A DNA stretch of 64,000 nt from positions 1,389,853 to 1,453,852 of the forward strand of contig JAQFVV010000257.1 of the NCBI GenBank assembly GCA_028023455.1, written 5' to 3'. The position numbers and the translations under genes are program-made. Below the pieces are notes generated by a model. The model was not told the origin of the DNA, ran no database searches, and saw nothing but the letters and a program-made list of their open reading frames with translations. The stretch is from Epiperipatus broadwayi (taxonomy: Eukaryota; Onychophora; Udeonychophora; Euonychophora; Peripatidae). Of the stretch, positions 36,850-47,835 are shown piece after piece (within the stretch, counting starts at the first letter, position 1; the number at the start of each line of letters is the position of its first letter).

Positions 36850-39800
36850 AAGTGGTAAATCTGTGGTACATATTTAACTTCACTGTCTGATGACATTACA
36901 TACCTTTAAAGTAGGGTTTGAACCAGTTTATATGTTTATTTGGTCATCCAGGAATGTTAAGCACACACATATACACATATAACTTCCATCCTGTTTATTT
37001 AAGAAATGGTTATGTGTAACCAGTTGAATTACTATTTTAGCTTAAGTATATTTTATTTTTAAGCTTGTAAATTCCCTTCACTTAGATAATTGTGTATGTC
37101 CGTATATGTATTACAGATATAAAAATAAATACAATTAATGTAGAGCTAAAGCAAATGTCAGAAAATTCTAAAAAGTATTATTACAATTTAAAAAAGGTCA
37201 TTCTCATTTTAACTATTTCAAGTCAAACCAAAAATCATATTTTAAAGTTATTTGCAATTTAAAAAAATACGTTTAAATAATGCTTTCTGGAACATATTGT
37301 TTACATCTTCCAATATTGCTAAATTTCAAGTATAGGAGGAGCAGAAGTTCTAGGAACGTGCAAAAGGAGTTCAAATCACTCTTCTCTCTGGTATTTGGTA
37401 GGGAGTGGAAATAAAATGGACTGTGAGTAAAAGGAATTTGCCTCCCTGATCTTAAATCGCCTTTGTTCTGCCTCCCTGCTATGCCATCGCTACTTGAGAA
37501 CTGTTATGTCTTACTGTAAAAGAATATTGGAAGATGCCTACCATTATTTTATTAATATTGTACCTTGCTAAACTTCGTATACATTATTATAAGTGGCCAC
37601 CATAACTTCTAAAGGTAATCCGTTTTGCCGAAGAATGAACTTTTAATTCTCCTCACTTCATTTCTTTCCTAAATCTTAATTGTAATCAGAATGTAATCTT
37701 TATTTATTTTATAACTGATTATAAACTTAATTATCATTAAATTTGTGATTTTCTCTTTTAAGTTTTTAAACTCGTTCTTTGAAATGCTAAGCACAGAATT
37801 ATGTACTTTAAATCTATCATTAGCTTTTAAAGTTTCACACTCTAATTATTTTATTTCATGTGGCAAAACTTATTTTAAATATATATCTTATTAACCCTTA
37901 AACCGCTAATTAAATCATTGGTTGTATGAGATAAAAATCAAATCTTTTAATTGGCCAACTCACAAACTGAAGACAAAGCCTATTGTTAAAACATATTCGC
38001 CTATAATATTAAATTCAACTCAGATACGTTTATAAAAAGTATATAATTAATTTTTCAGGTCATGAAGAAAACGAAAGTTCTTTCAAAAATAAATTGCTAT
38101 TTATTTATTCTAAGATATTCTATATCGGCAACATAAAAGTTATAATGTAAACAAAAAGATCGACTTTTACGTTATAGAAAAGTAAATATTTCTTTTTACT
38201 ACATCTTCAATATATTTACTTAAATCTTCAATATTTTTCGAAAATAATTTTGTTTTTTTATTATTCTCTCTGAAAATTATGTTTAATTTCCATAAATATT
38301 ATTTAATAATAATTTAAATCGTATTCGAAATGAAAATCTCAGCGTTTTTCTTTATTTTCTTTGATCAGGCAGTTTCTTTGTTCTTTCCAGCCAATCAGAA
38401 TGTCTTTTTCGGCTGAGAGCATGCTAAGAACCAATCACAAATAATGTTCCTTCTTTGTTTTGGTTTAAATGCGTTTTTTTTCTATTTTTTACTTCTAAAA
38501 TAAATCGGAAGATGTCACTATCGTACAGAACTTTTAAAAACGAATTAAATACGTATTTAACGAATTTTATCGTATAAAAATGAACTGAGTTAGAGTGATT
38601 TTAGATGTCGACGAGGAGTCTCGTCGAGCGCGGGAAAAGGGTTAAATTAGTTTTAGTATGCTAATATTTTAATCTAGCGAACTTATATTATTTCAATCAT
38701 CATTCCGATATTTTTGGAATATTTAAATAGTTAAATGTAAAATTTCTTATTGAACGCTGTTCGCTCGGTTAAATATTTTGAAATTATGCTTAATGGCGGA
38801 TTGTTTAAAAAACCATATCACTATCGATATTTAAATGCAATTTATGTTCTTTTAATAAATTTGATTATTAATATATTTTAATAACTATTTATTACTTATA
38901 CGCCATTAAGAGTTAAATTATTTATAATATGTTGTCGTTTAAAATACTTGGACTTGGTAAATAGGAAATAATATTTTCCCTCTTCTATATTCGACATCCT
39001 AAATTCATTAAAGTTATACGCACGATGCTGAGTGGGTTATTATTTTATCATGGCATTACGCATGATATTATTGCTTTATTTAAGCTTAAATTATTTCATT
39101 AGACATTTAAGACTTAAGCCATATTCGCGTTGCTTACTTACGATAGCATTTTAAAGTACTTATATTTTGCTTTATCATATTTATCATCTGAACTCCGGAT
39201 TTTCTTCAAGTAACTCATCTAGGAATGAGGTTTTGTAGAACCGATCTCAGGATAAACATTAGAGTATTAAGGTTATGCATGTGACACATTGGATGGCATA
39301 CCATGGAATCCTTACCACTCATATTTTCGAATACTGCCTTGTGATAAATATAAGAGGAATCATATATGTGATAAAGTTTTTCAGTCCAAAGATGGACATC
39401 TTCTCCATTTTAAATGCTGTCATTATAGTTAGCACTGCGAGTTCTTTTATGGGTAGTTCTCATATTATTTATAAGATGTGGCGCAGTGATGTTTGTAAAC
39501 CACTCATTTTATAATTAGTCAAATATTTTAGGATTGTCACAGTAAAGCTAATTTAGGTTAACCCATTCCTCATTTGTACAGGCCCAAATATGCTCATAAA
39601 CGATAAATTCTTAACTATCATATCAAGAGTAAAACTCTCTTTAGAGATGAATTTGTAAATGTCCTTATCATTACTTAAAGTAATGATCACAGTATTGATA
39701 ACATTAATTTATTATTATCTATAACTCATCAGCATACTAAATCAGTTGCTTATATGCAAAGTAATAACCGCATTAAATCTGTGCTATGTTTTCTAATGTA

Positions 39801-40343
39801 AATTAAATTGTTTATATTTATTAAATTATTATGTTTTAATAATTACTCATGCGTTGTGTCTTACTGACTCTCACTCATTGAATTCCATTAAATATTTATA
39901 ATAATGTTAGTAATATTTAGAAGTTATAACTAATTACTTTAAATGGACATTTATCTCTGGGTTGTTCTGTCTTTGCTCATTCTGGATGAATACTATTTTA
40001 TAATTCATGTTTCTTTTGCAATGCTAGCTGTGTGCAATTCATTTAAAATTTATAAATTGTCCCTTCACATAAGGTATTTGATTGAGCCAAGTTTAACATT
40101 ATTTATTTATGCTAATTACCCTATAGATCTCGTGTTTCTCTGCTGTGTCTCTGGGTCCAGAATGAATAAAATTTCATGTTATCATCAGAAGTGTTGTTTA
40201 TAATGTTATAGTTTTAGAGAAGAGCAAATAGGGCAGAATTCATGATTGCTCCTGACCTGTGTATCTCGGGCATGAGTGGATTTAGGGTACTTTTGCTTAG
40301 ATTCTAAACCTTGTTAAATGAACATACAATTCTGACCGGTACA
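36848..40343 (+). mobile_element. Solo LTR, family B (3.5 kb)
   Basis: Starts TGAAGTGG after (TA)n and ends CTGACCGGTACA before (TA)n. Its length of 3496 bp matches the 5' LTR at 57308-60792 (about 3485 bp). The first 35 bases have the same layout in both: TGAAG, a 24-25-nt middle containing ATCTG, then CTTCA, which can form a terminal hairpin. Both also share AAAGGGTTAAAT (38637; 58834). CCAAT motifs lie at 38392 and 38430, and a TATA-like CGTATAAAAATG near 38571. This is a typical promoter layout, about 1.7 kb into the LTR, for plus-strand transcription. Open frames at 39275-39514 and 39943-40203 show no motifs. Most of the body is too diverged for me to align. Confidence 0.65.
38560..38590 (+). 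promoter_or_regulatory. TATA/CCAAT promoter candidate of family-B LTR
   Basis: GTATAAAAATG near 38572 is preceded by CCAATCAG (38392) and CCAATCAC (38430) and followed by GAGTCTCGTCGAGCGCGGG near 38617, the most GC-rich patch nearby. Confidence 0.35.
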
Positions 40344-40369
40344 ATATATATATATATATATATATATAC
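40344..40369. repeat. (TA)n tract between family-B LTR and Penelope remnant
   Basis: Alternating TA directly after GGTACA and directly before the left arm of the Penelope inverted repeat. Confidence 0.9.
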
Positions 40370-40524
40370 AAATCAATATATATATCAAAATACAGTACAA
40401 TTTATATAAATTATATTCTTTTAGAAGTACTTTCGACTATACACTTTGTAGTCTTTATCAACTATATAACGTTGAATAATCAAAACGAGACAACCCTTAA
40501 CAATACCCATAGTTCAATTCAGAT

Positions 40525-41098
40525 TTCCCACAATTCTGTTATCTTAACATTTGACGACTGGCGATTCATTAACATTTGACGATTTCTTGAAATCAACATA
40601 GCCTCTTTTATTTTACGTTTATTATGACAACGTTCAATTTGAATAATTTTCATATTTTTATAATCAAATTTAAATCCATATTGACAAGATTTATTATGAT
40701 CAAAGATAACAGATGATGAAATTTATTTACATCTGTTCCATATTGATTCTCTTTTTGAATTCTATTATAGAAAAGCATATGTTCTTTTATTCTCTTCTCA
40801 AATGTACACTTAGATTCACCAATGTATTGTACGCCGCATCCACATATCAATCTATATATAATAGAATTTTGATTAAACTTTGAATTTTGAATTTTAGAAT
40901 TATTAAGCAATCTATTTATGTTATTTGTAGAGAAAAAAGCAATATGACACAAACCATTATAAATTTTCCTAATAAACTTGACCTGCTCATCTGATATAAA
41001 TGGCATTGAAATCCATTTCATTTTGATATCTTTATTTTTAATTTTATTATAGTGTTGATTTTTTAAAAATCCTTTAATAATATTAGCAATTGCATTTT
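40525..41098 (-). pseudogene. GIY-YIG endonuclease of Penelope-like element, frameshifted
   Basis: The minus-strand frame from 41098 contains NKDIKMKWISMPF, then NNSKIQNSKFNQNS, then IYRLICGCGVQYIGES (GIY-YIG core) followed by the family-typical arginine/histidine region (FEKRIKEHM). The frame is broken near 40715. In the next frame it continues as SSSVIFDHNKS, QYGFKFDYKNM and NRQMLMNRQ and stops near 40525. In the family this domain cuts target DNA for retrotransposition. No reverse transcriptase precedes it, so the copy is 5'-truncated and dead. It is related to the fragment at 1-330 but clearly diverged from it. Confidence 0.8.
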
Positions 41099-41278
41099 TA
41101 TAATAAATCTTGTGAATATGGATTTAAATTTGATTATAAAAATATGAAAATTATTCAAATTGAACCTTGTCATAATAAACGTAAAATAAAAGAGGCTATG
41201 TTGATTTCAAGAAATCGTCAAATGTTAATGAATCGCCAGTCATCAAATGTTAAGATAACAGAATTGTGGGAAATCTGA
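41099..41278 (+). pseudogene. Inverted partial copy of the endonuclease C-terminus
   Basis: The right arm, in plus orientation, encodes the same C-terminal segment (YGFKFDYKNMKIIQIE ... NRQSSNVKITELWEI, stop at 41276-41278). Here the frame is intact, whereas the opposite arm needs a frame change to reach it. It is part of the inverted terminal repeat and not a gene. Confidence 0.8.
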
Positions 41279-41434
41279 ATTGAACTATGGGTATTGTTAA
41301 GGGTTGTCTCGTTTTGATTATTCAACGTTATATAGTTGATAAAGACTACAAAGTGTATAGTCGAAAGTACTTCTAAAAGAATATAATTTATATAAATTGT
41401 ACTGTATTTTGATATACATATTGATTTGTATATT

Positions 41435-41822
41435 ACATATATTGTGAAACGAATACAGATATTAAACTTTATTTATTTTATATATATATATATATAACAC
41501 TTTATTTATTTTATATATATATATATATAACAACACAACTTCTAAATACAAGTGTGGGGATATTAATATATAACTTCATTATTTAATACTATAAATTGGA
41601 CCCAATCCTTTCAAAATACATCTAATAATAATAAAATTAAAATAATTGAAGAGTTAAGATAATTATTAAATAATAATATAATTTGTAAATACAATTCTAT
41701 AAAAATTTATATATGTATATACAACTCCTATGCAATTAAGTGTAATTTATTGTTTTCCAATCTAAATTGATACATGCCATTTATTATCAATATATATATA
41801 TATATGTAAAATGTGAATCAAA

Positions 41823-41875
<53 letters not shown>

Positions 41876-41880
41876 TAATG

Positions 41881-41919
<39 letters not shown>

Positions 41920-42405
41920 CAATCATTATTTTACCTTGGCATTTAACAATATATTCACTCAATTTAAGATATAAAATTTTTTTAAAAAATAAACAAATAT
42001 ATATATATATATATTAAGAATTGACTTTTATTATTATTAATAAGTTTAAACATTCAAAAAAAAATTATAGGCTAGTTTTAAATATCACAAATGTATATAC
42101 TTTTATAAAGATATATTTTATATTATAAAAAAAAAATAATAGACATATAAAACAAAAAAAATATGACAAATTTTAATTACCCCATTTAATTTTCTTTACT
42201 GTCCCTTAGCTAATTATTTCAGGTGTTCTTTTGTTTTGTAACTTTAAAATATGTATGCATATTATTAATGAATTTATAGATTTTTCTGTTATTGGAGTGA
42301 CTGATTCTGGACATTCTTTTTATATTCAACTATAGAAATAATTAAATTTGACTATTACTTAGGGTCATTAAAAGAAACTTAAAGTAAATATATATATATA
42401 TATAT
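41435..42405. repeat. Cluster of (TA)n tracts in AT-rich DNA
   Basis: At least seven TA runs occur within 1 kb (about 41484-41500, 41513-41530, 41789-41805, 41826-41871, 41883-41917, 41998-42014, 42388-42405). One, with its flank ACTTTATTTATTTTA, is tandemly duplicated at 41468-41533. No genes are seen. Confidence 0.85.
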
Positions 42406-43776
42406 TGTAACATTTTCCGTTTTGTTAGGCCTTTACACGCTAATATAAACTGCGCGTGAGTTGATCAAGCTGTGTCAAAAAAGAAGAAAGTTGTATTTCT
42501 CTTCTAAAAACACAGCTATTTTTCCTCATCAACTTCAGCCTATTAATTATTACGAATTGTGCTATTGACAAAATCAACTTTTAATTTTATTTAATATGGG
42601 TGCCAGAATTCCTAAGAATCCGCTGAAATATGTCGCCAGCACCTCTCGCAAGTTGTAAAACAAAAAAAAATAAAAAGATATTTATTATATTTTTTTTTAA
42701 GGGGTGGTAATTCTACCGTAATGAGAATTAATGATTTTTACGATTATTAGTCCTGGGCGTATTGAAACATATTGGCAAAGGTAACTTACGTTTAAATCTT
42801 ATTACACTAAAAATAAATTTAATAATAAAAAATAATAACTATTATTAATAATGCACAAATGAGAATTGATATTAGAAATATTTTAAATTTTGACAAACTA
42901 AAATACTTCATGTTAAGTAGCTAATTAATACCTTGGAGAGAACACATTTAATTCAGGTGGGAAATATCCAGAAAATATAAATATCAGTTAAAATAAACAA
43001 AAAGTTCTTGGTTAAATAAGAGTCTCTCATATAGAAAAATTAAAGTCACTATCGGGATCCTTTTATACGTATATTTTTACGAGTAGTTTTAAATAGTTAA
43101 CTTTGTCACAATCAGGATAATTATTCTTACCGGTAAGTTTCATGAATTCTGTAGTAGATAACTATGCATAGTTTTTTTGGTTATAATGAGCTCGGCCTTT
43201 TGGTTATTGCTTGATCTTGTGGTCCATTTCCCCAGTCGGTCACGAAGGCTTTTCCTGGTGTACATCATTAGGTCCGATGTCTTCAGAAGCTTCGGTTCAC
43301 TGCGACATGCCGAATTCCTTCAGCTAAGAGCGATCTTGGATATATCAATGTTATCCAAGACCAACTAGAGAAACAAAACGAACAAGACGTTCCTTCAACC
43401 GGATCCCTCCTTTTTATATCCAGTTTTCAAGACTTCTGCACATGCTAGTACCATGCCTTTTTAATTTTATCCAGTCTTTATAAATTTTATGTAATAAAGT
43501 CTTTATTTTCTTCAAGTTTTTGGCCATCTTTAATTAATTTGAGTATTTCTACTTTCAGCTTATCTTTTTTTACTTGCTTTTGGAATTCTTTTGTTCTCTC
43601 CAATTACTGTTATTACTAATCACATAAAAAAATAAGAAGAATAATTCAACCCTCATTGTACGTTTTTTTTTTTTTAAAAAAAATTACTCAACAAAATTTT
43701 AAATCCACTTTTATCTTTTAGTTTTTTTTTTTACCCAATGCCAATATATTTGTAACGTATATAAATAAACGTCACA
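42406..43776 (-). repeat. 3' LTR (minus orientation), family A
   Basis: TGTAACATTTTCCG to AACGTCACA. Contains the TATA-like ATATAAAAAGGAGGG (minus, near 43420). The open frame 43177-43368 within it is duplicated in the other LTR (45295-45486) because the LTRs are copies, and it is not a gene. Confidence 0.9.
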
Positions 43777-44523
43777 ATACCACCAGCTCCAGGAGATGAG
43801 AATAAAATAGGGGTTTACACTAATTTTATTCTTAAGTTTTTAAATTCATATTCATATTTTTTCTTTCTGTAGTAGCATGCTGATATATTGTGTAGACTCA
43901 TTCACAAGCGACGTTCGGCTTTAACGCCCACTTCTAGGTCTAACACGGCGGGAATGGAAAATATTTCAACATTCATCTGTGTCCTATCCGTTTTACTGTA
44001 ATATTAACGATAAGAAGCCCAAGTTATAAGCACAAACGAGCGTTGCTCATCGTTCTGAGTCTTACAGGCTCATGGCAACTTGGTCCAACTTGATCCGCCT
44101 TCCCCTTTATTGGGATCTCTGCTAGAAATAGTCTGACGAGCATTTAAAGATGGTCTTATGTTCATATACTGTGGATAAGGACTCGGGGCTATGTTATTCC
44201 CCTCTTCAGTAACCGCCTACCCGGTCAAATACTTGTGACTTACGTCTACATCAGCCACGATCGTGTTTTTAGACATATATAAAAAAAATATACATATATA
44301 TTTTTTCTTTCTGGAAGTCATATTAAAAAAATATCTTCTTTCATATTTTAATAATCAGGGTTTAATTAGTTAGTTTTTTGTTTATAATTTTTTTCTTTTT
44401 TCAAAAAAATCATAATTTATTTTCCGGCTGTGAGTTTCTTTGAGTCATCATTGTAATGTTCTTTATCATTACAACTCATCTCAGGTTGTAGTTGTTAAAT
44501 CGAAGCCCGAGTTGGGTCGCCAT
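43777..44523 (-). other. Internal region of family-A element, no gag-pol
   Basis: 747 bp with a GC-richer segment at 43905-44270 that has no long open frame. It holds the primer-binding site at one end and the purine tract at the other. It may retain packaging signals, but none can be identified by eye. Confidence 0.75.
44505..44522 (-). promoter_or_regulatory. tRNA primer-binding site
   Basis: Minus strand TGGCGACCCAACTCGGGC starts within two bases of the LTR and has the TGG that pairs with tRNA CCA ends. The matching tRNA is not assigned here. Confidence 0.8.
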
Positions 44524-45896
44524 TATAACGTTTTTCGTTTTGCTAGGCCTTTACACGCTAATATAAACTGCGCGTGAGTTGATCAAGCTATGTCAAAAAA
44601 GAAGAAAGTTGTATTTCTATTCTAAAAACACAGCTATTTTTCCTGATCAACTTCAGCCTATTAATTGTTACGAATTGTGCTATTGACAAAATCAACTTTT
44701 AATTTTATTTAATATGGGCACCAGAATTCCTAAGAATCCGCTGAAATATGTCGTCAGTACCTCTCGCAAGTTGTAAAACAAAAAAAAATAAAAAGATTTT
44801 TATTATTTTTTTTTTTAAGGGGCGGTAATTCTACCGTAATGAGAATTAATGATTTTTACGATTATTAGTCCTGGGCGTATTGAAACATATTGGCAAAGGT
44901 AACTTACGTTTAAATCTTATTACACTAAAAATAAATTTAATAATAAAAAATAATAACTATTATTAATAACGCACAAATGAGAATTGATATTAGAAATATT
45001 TTTAATTTTGACAAACTAAAATACTTCATGTTAAGTAGCTAATTAATACCTTGGAGAGAACACATTTAATTCAGGTGGGAAATATCCAGAAAATATAAAT
45101 ATCAGTTAAAATAAACAAAAAGTTCTTGGTTAAATAAGAGTCTCTCATATAGAAAAATTAAAGTCACTATCGGGATTCTTTTATACATATATTTTTACGA
45201 GTAGTTTTAAATAGTTAACTTTGTCACAATCAGGATAATTATTCTTACCGGTAAGTTTCATGAATTCAGTAGTAGATAACTATGCATAGTTTTTTTGGTT
45301 ATAATGAGCTCGGCCTTTTGGTTATTGCTTGATCTTGTGGTCCATTTCCCCAGTCGGTCACGAAGGCTTTTCCTGGTGTACATCATTAGGTCCGATGTCT
45401 TCAGAAGCTCGGGTTCACTGCGACATGCCGAATTCCTTCAGCGAAGAGCGATCTTGGATATATCAATGTTATCCAAGACCAACTAGAGAAACAAAACGAA
45501 CAAGACGTTCCTTCAACCGGATCCCTCCTTTTTATATTCAGTTTTCAGGACTTTTGCGCATGCTAGTACCATGCCTTTTTAATCTTATCCAGTCTTTATA
45601 AATTTTATGTAATAAAGTCTTTATTTTCTTCAAGTTTTCGGCCATCTTTAATTAATTTGAGTATTTCTACTTTCAGCTTATCTTTTTTTACTTGCTTTTG
45701 GAATTCTTTTGTTCTCTCCAATTACTGTTATTACTAATCACATAAAAAAAATAAGAAGAATAATTCAACCCTCATTGTACGTTTTTTATTTTTTAAAAAA
45801 AAATTACTCAACAAAATTTTAAATCCACTTTTATCTTTTAGTTTTTTTTTTTACCCAATGCCAATATATTTGTAACGTATATAAATAAACATCACA
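44524..45896 (-). repeat. 5' LTR (minus orientation), family A
   Basis: Same features as its partner. The terminal CA on the minus strand is mutated: plus reads TATAACG where TGTAACA is expected. Confidence 0.9.
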
Positions 45897-45955
45897 ATAT
45901 ATATATATATATGTTGTATATTAATAAACATCACAATATATATATATATATGTTG
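45888..45955. repeat. Tandem duplication of LTR end plus (TA)n
   Basis: AAACATCACA, (TA)n and TGTTGT occur twice in direct order. The second copy joins directly to the RTE element, so the last bases of the LTR are repeated once outside the element. Confidence 0.85.
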
Positions 45956-45959
45956 TCAT

Positions 45960-47055
45960 TATGTTTTGGATTTGTAGATTATGAAAAGGCATTCGATACT
46001 ATACACATTTCTTCAGTGATTAAAGAATTGGATCATCAAGGTACAGATCCAGGATATTGTCATATTTTAAAGAATATTTATAAAAATGCAACAGCAACAA
46101 TTAGATTACATAATGATACTGGAAAAATCAACATTGAGAAAGGTGTAAGACAAGGTGACTCCATATCTCCAAAACTCTTTATAGTTGTGCTGCAAGAAGT
46201 ATTTTGTGGATTAAAATGGGAAACTAAAGGAGTGAAAGTAAATGGAGAGTATTTAAGTCATTTAGATTTTGCAGATGATGTAGTTGTTTGTGCAAATAAT
46301 GCTTCAGAGCTGCAGGAAATGTTGCAGGAGTTAGCAGATGAAAGTAGAAAAGTAGGACTAAAGATAAATGTTAAAAAGACTAAAGTAATGTTTAATCGAT
46401 TTGCTCAAAATATGAAAATAAAGATTGATTATGAAGAATTAGAAGAAGTTAACAGTTACAAATACCTTGGTCAGATTATTAATACAGATGGAAACATAAT
46501 GGGGGAAATTAATCATAGAATTAAACTTGGTTGGAGCACTTTTGGTAGAAATAACTTGATACTAAAAGGAAATATGCCTATGTGTTTGAAAAGGATGGTT
46601 TTTAACAAATGTGTTTTACCAGTTCTTACTTATGGATCTGAGACTTGGACACTTAATAGAAGAGCAATACAGAGACTTCAGACCACTCAAAGGAGTATGG
46701 AGAGATGTATGTTGGGAGTAACAAGAAGAGATCGAAAACGCAATGTATGGGTAAGACAACAAACAGGTGTTACTGACCTTATTGAAAAAATTAAAAGATT
46801 GAAATGGAGTTGGGCTGGATATATTCCTAGAAGAGATGATAATAGGTGGACAATTGAAATTTTAAACTGGATTCCAAGAGATTGTAAAAGACCCAGAAAG
46901 AGACCCCATGTGAGATGGATGGATGAAATAAGAAAATGTGCAGGGGTGTTGTGGAGAAGAGAAGCTAAAGATCGGAGAAGGTGGATTAAACTTGGAGAGA
47001 CCTTCATCCTGCAGTGAATTGATAATGGTTGATGATGATGATGATGATGATGATA
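45960..47055 (+). mobile_element. 5'-truncated RTE-type non-LTR retrotransposon
   Basis: Best-preserved mobile coding sequence in the window. The copy starts inside the reverse transcriptase at FVDYEKAFD and ends in a (GAT)n tail (47031-47053), as RTE elements typically do. The first 16 or so codons of the open frame lie in the TA-rich duplication and are not part of the protein. No endonuclease is present because of 5' truncation. A degenerate copy with the same 3' end is at 19841-20835. Confidence 0.9.
45962..47017 (+). CDS. Reverse transcriptase, C-terminal two thirds (RTE type), truncated
   Basis: An uninterrupted frame of about 350 residues. Reverse transcriptase landmarks in order are FVDYEKAFD (first catalytic Asp), RQGDSISPKLF, HLDFADDVVV with the FADD catalytic pair near residue 120 of the open frame, GLKINVKKTKVM, and YKYLGQI. 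The downstream thumb/C-terminal region has VLPVLTYGSETWTL, WAGYIPRRDDNRW and RPHVRWMDEI, all characteristic of the RTE group. The enzyme copies element RNA at a nicked target. The N-terminal endonuclease and first RT blocks are missing, so the copy cannot move alone. The intact frame over 1 kb suggests a recent insertion. The ATG at 45911 is fortuitous, and the antisense frame at 46687-47007 is a shadow. Confidence 0.9.
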   Translation, partial: CFGFVDYEKAFDTIHISSVIKELDHQGTDPGYCHILKNIYKNATATIRLHNDTGKINIEKGVRQGDSISPKLFIVVLQEVFCGLKWETKGVKVNGEYLSHLDFADDVVVCANNASELQEMLQELADESRKVGLKINVKKTKVMFNRFAQNMKIKIDYEELEEVNSYKYLGQIINTDGNIMGEINHRIKLGWSTFGRNNLILKGNMPMCLKRMVFNKCVLPVLTYGSETWTLNRRAIQRLQTTQRSMERCMLGVTRRDRKRNVWVRQQTGVTDLIEKIKRLKWSWAGYIPRRDDNRWTIEILNWIPRDCKRPRKRPHVRWMDEIRKCAGVLWRREAKDRRRWIKLGETFILQ

Positions 47056-47835
47056 TATAGCTATTTTCTGAATTCTATTTACAAATGCAGGTTTGATTTC
47101 AGGTTGTATATTTTACTGGACTCCAATAATGAAATAAGACAGACAAAAGGGCTGAAATTGCCCTGGATAATAAAATGTATTTAGCTGAATATTTTTGATG
47201 TTATCTTGGTCCAGTAATTATTATAGTGAGATTTACAAGAAGAATTTGGGGAATAGACAAAATAAAGCTATGACTTTTTCTTTTTCTGTTTTATTAATTA
47301 ATAGCAATTATCTTTCTTGTTTCCATAGTAATCTTTGTCTTATTGTTATAACTCACAAGCTAACTTAAAAATCTTTAACACCGTTGATTGCTCATTTTAA
47401 AATATTTTTTAAATAACAAAACAAAAATAATGTCAAAAAAATATTACATTGAAATATTTATTTTTGCAATCTACAAAATAAATAAATATATAAATAACCT
47501 AAAATAATACCATTACATCTTTTATAGTTTCCAAAAAAAAATATAATCTAATTATAACTAGCAATTTAAATGCTATTGTTGATAATTATTTATATACATA
47601 CACACTCATGAATTTATATATATCCATTGATATTAAAATCTCACTATCATAAAAACAAAGCACATATCACAATAAATAAATAAAAATGAACCAAATAACA
47701 ATAAAAACAATTAACAACAATAACAATCTATTTACAAATTTTTAAGTAAAAACTAAATCAAAGAGATTTTTTTTAAACTATACTGGCACTTCAAAAGAAA
47801 GGGTGGATTTTCCATCCCTTACAATATATATATCT
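47056..47835. other. AT-rich non-coding DNA, nothing recognised
   Basis: Ends with a small hairpin-forming GGTGGATTTTCCATCCC near 47801-47817, then TTACA and a short TA run. Confidence 0.4.

Larger units (their letters stand above)
40365..41434 (-). mobile_element. Penelope-like element remnant with ~335-bp inverted terminal repeats
   Basis: Left arm 40365-40697 and right arm 41099-41434 are near-identical reverse complements. They cover the C-terminus of the endonuclease and the 3' non-coding tail. About 400 bp between them hold the rest of the endonuclease domain on the minus strand. Penelope-like elements often carry a partial extra terminal repeat, in direct or inverted orientation, upstream of a truncated copy, and this fits that arrangement. 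The reverse transcriptase is absent. (TA)n tracts flank both sides. Confidence 0.8.
42406..45896 (-). mobile_element. Non-autonomous LTR retrotransposon, family A, in (TA)n
   Basis: Two direct copies of a ~1.37-kb LTR (42406-43776, 44524-45896) differ by only scattered changes and enclose 747 bp. Reading on the minus strand, each LTR starts TGTGA(C/T)G and ends GTTACA (TATAAC on plus in the 5' copy). The primer-binding site follows the right LTR (TGGCGACCCAACTCGGGC, 44522-44505) and a purine-rich GGAGCTGGTGG precedes the left LTR. Alternating AT flanks both outer ends, so target duplications cannot be separated from the tract. The interior has no gag or pol frame: the element depends on another copy or is a deletion derivative. 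High LTR similarity says the insertion is fairly recent. Confidence 0.9.

Noticed and set aside
36887-36893. CTGATGA near the start of the family-B solo LTR
   Set aside because: No stem II or GAAA follows at a sensible distance.
43177-43368. 63-residue frame repeated at 45295-45486
   Set aside because: It recurs only because the two LTRs are copies. There are no conserved motifs and no related frame in the diverged solo LTR.
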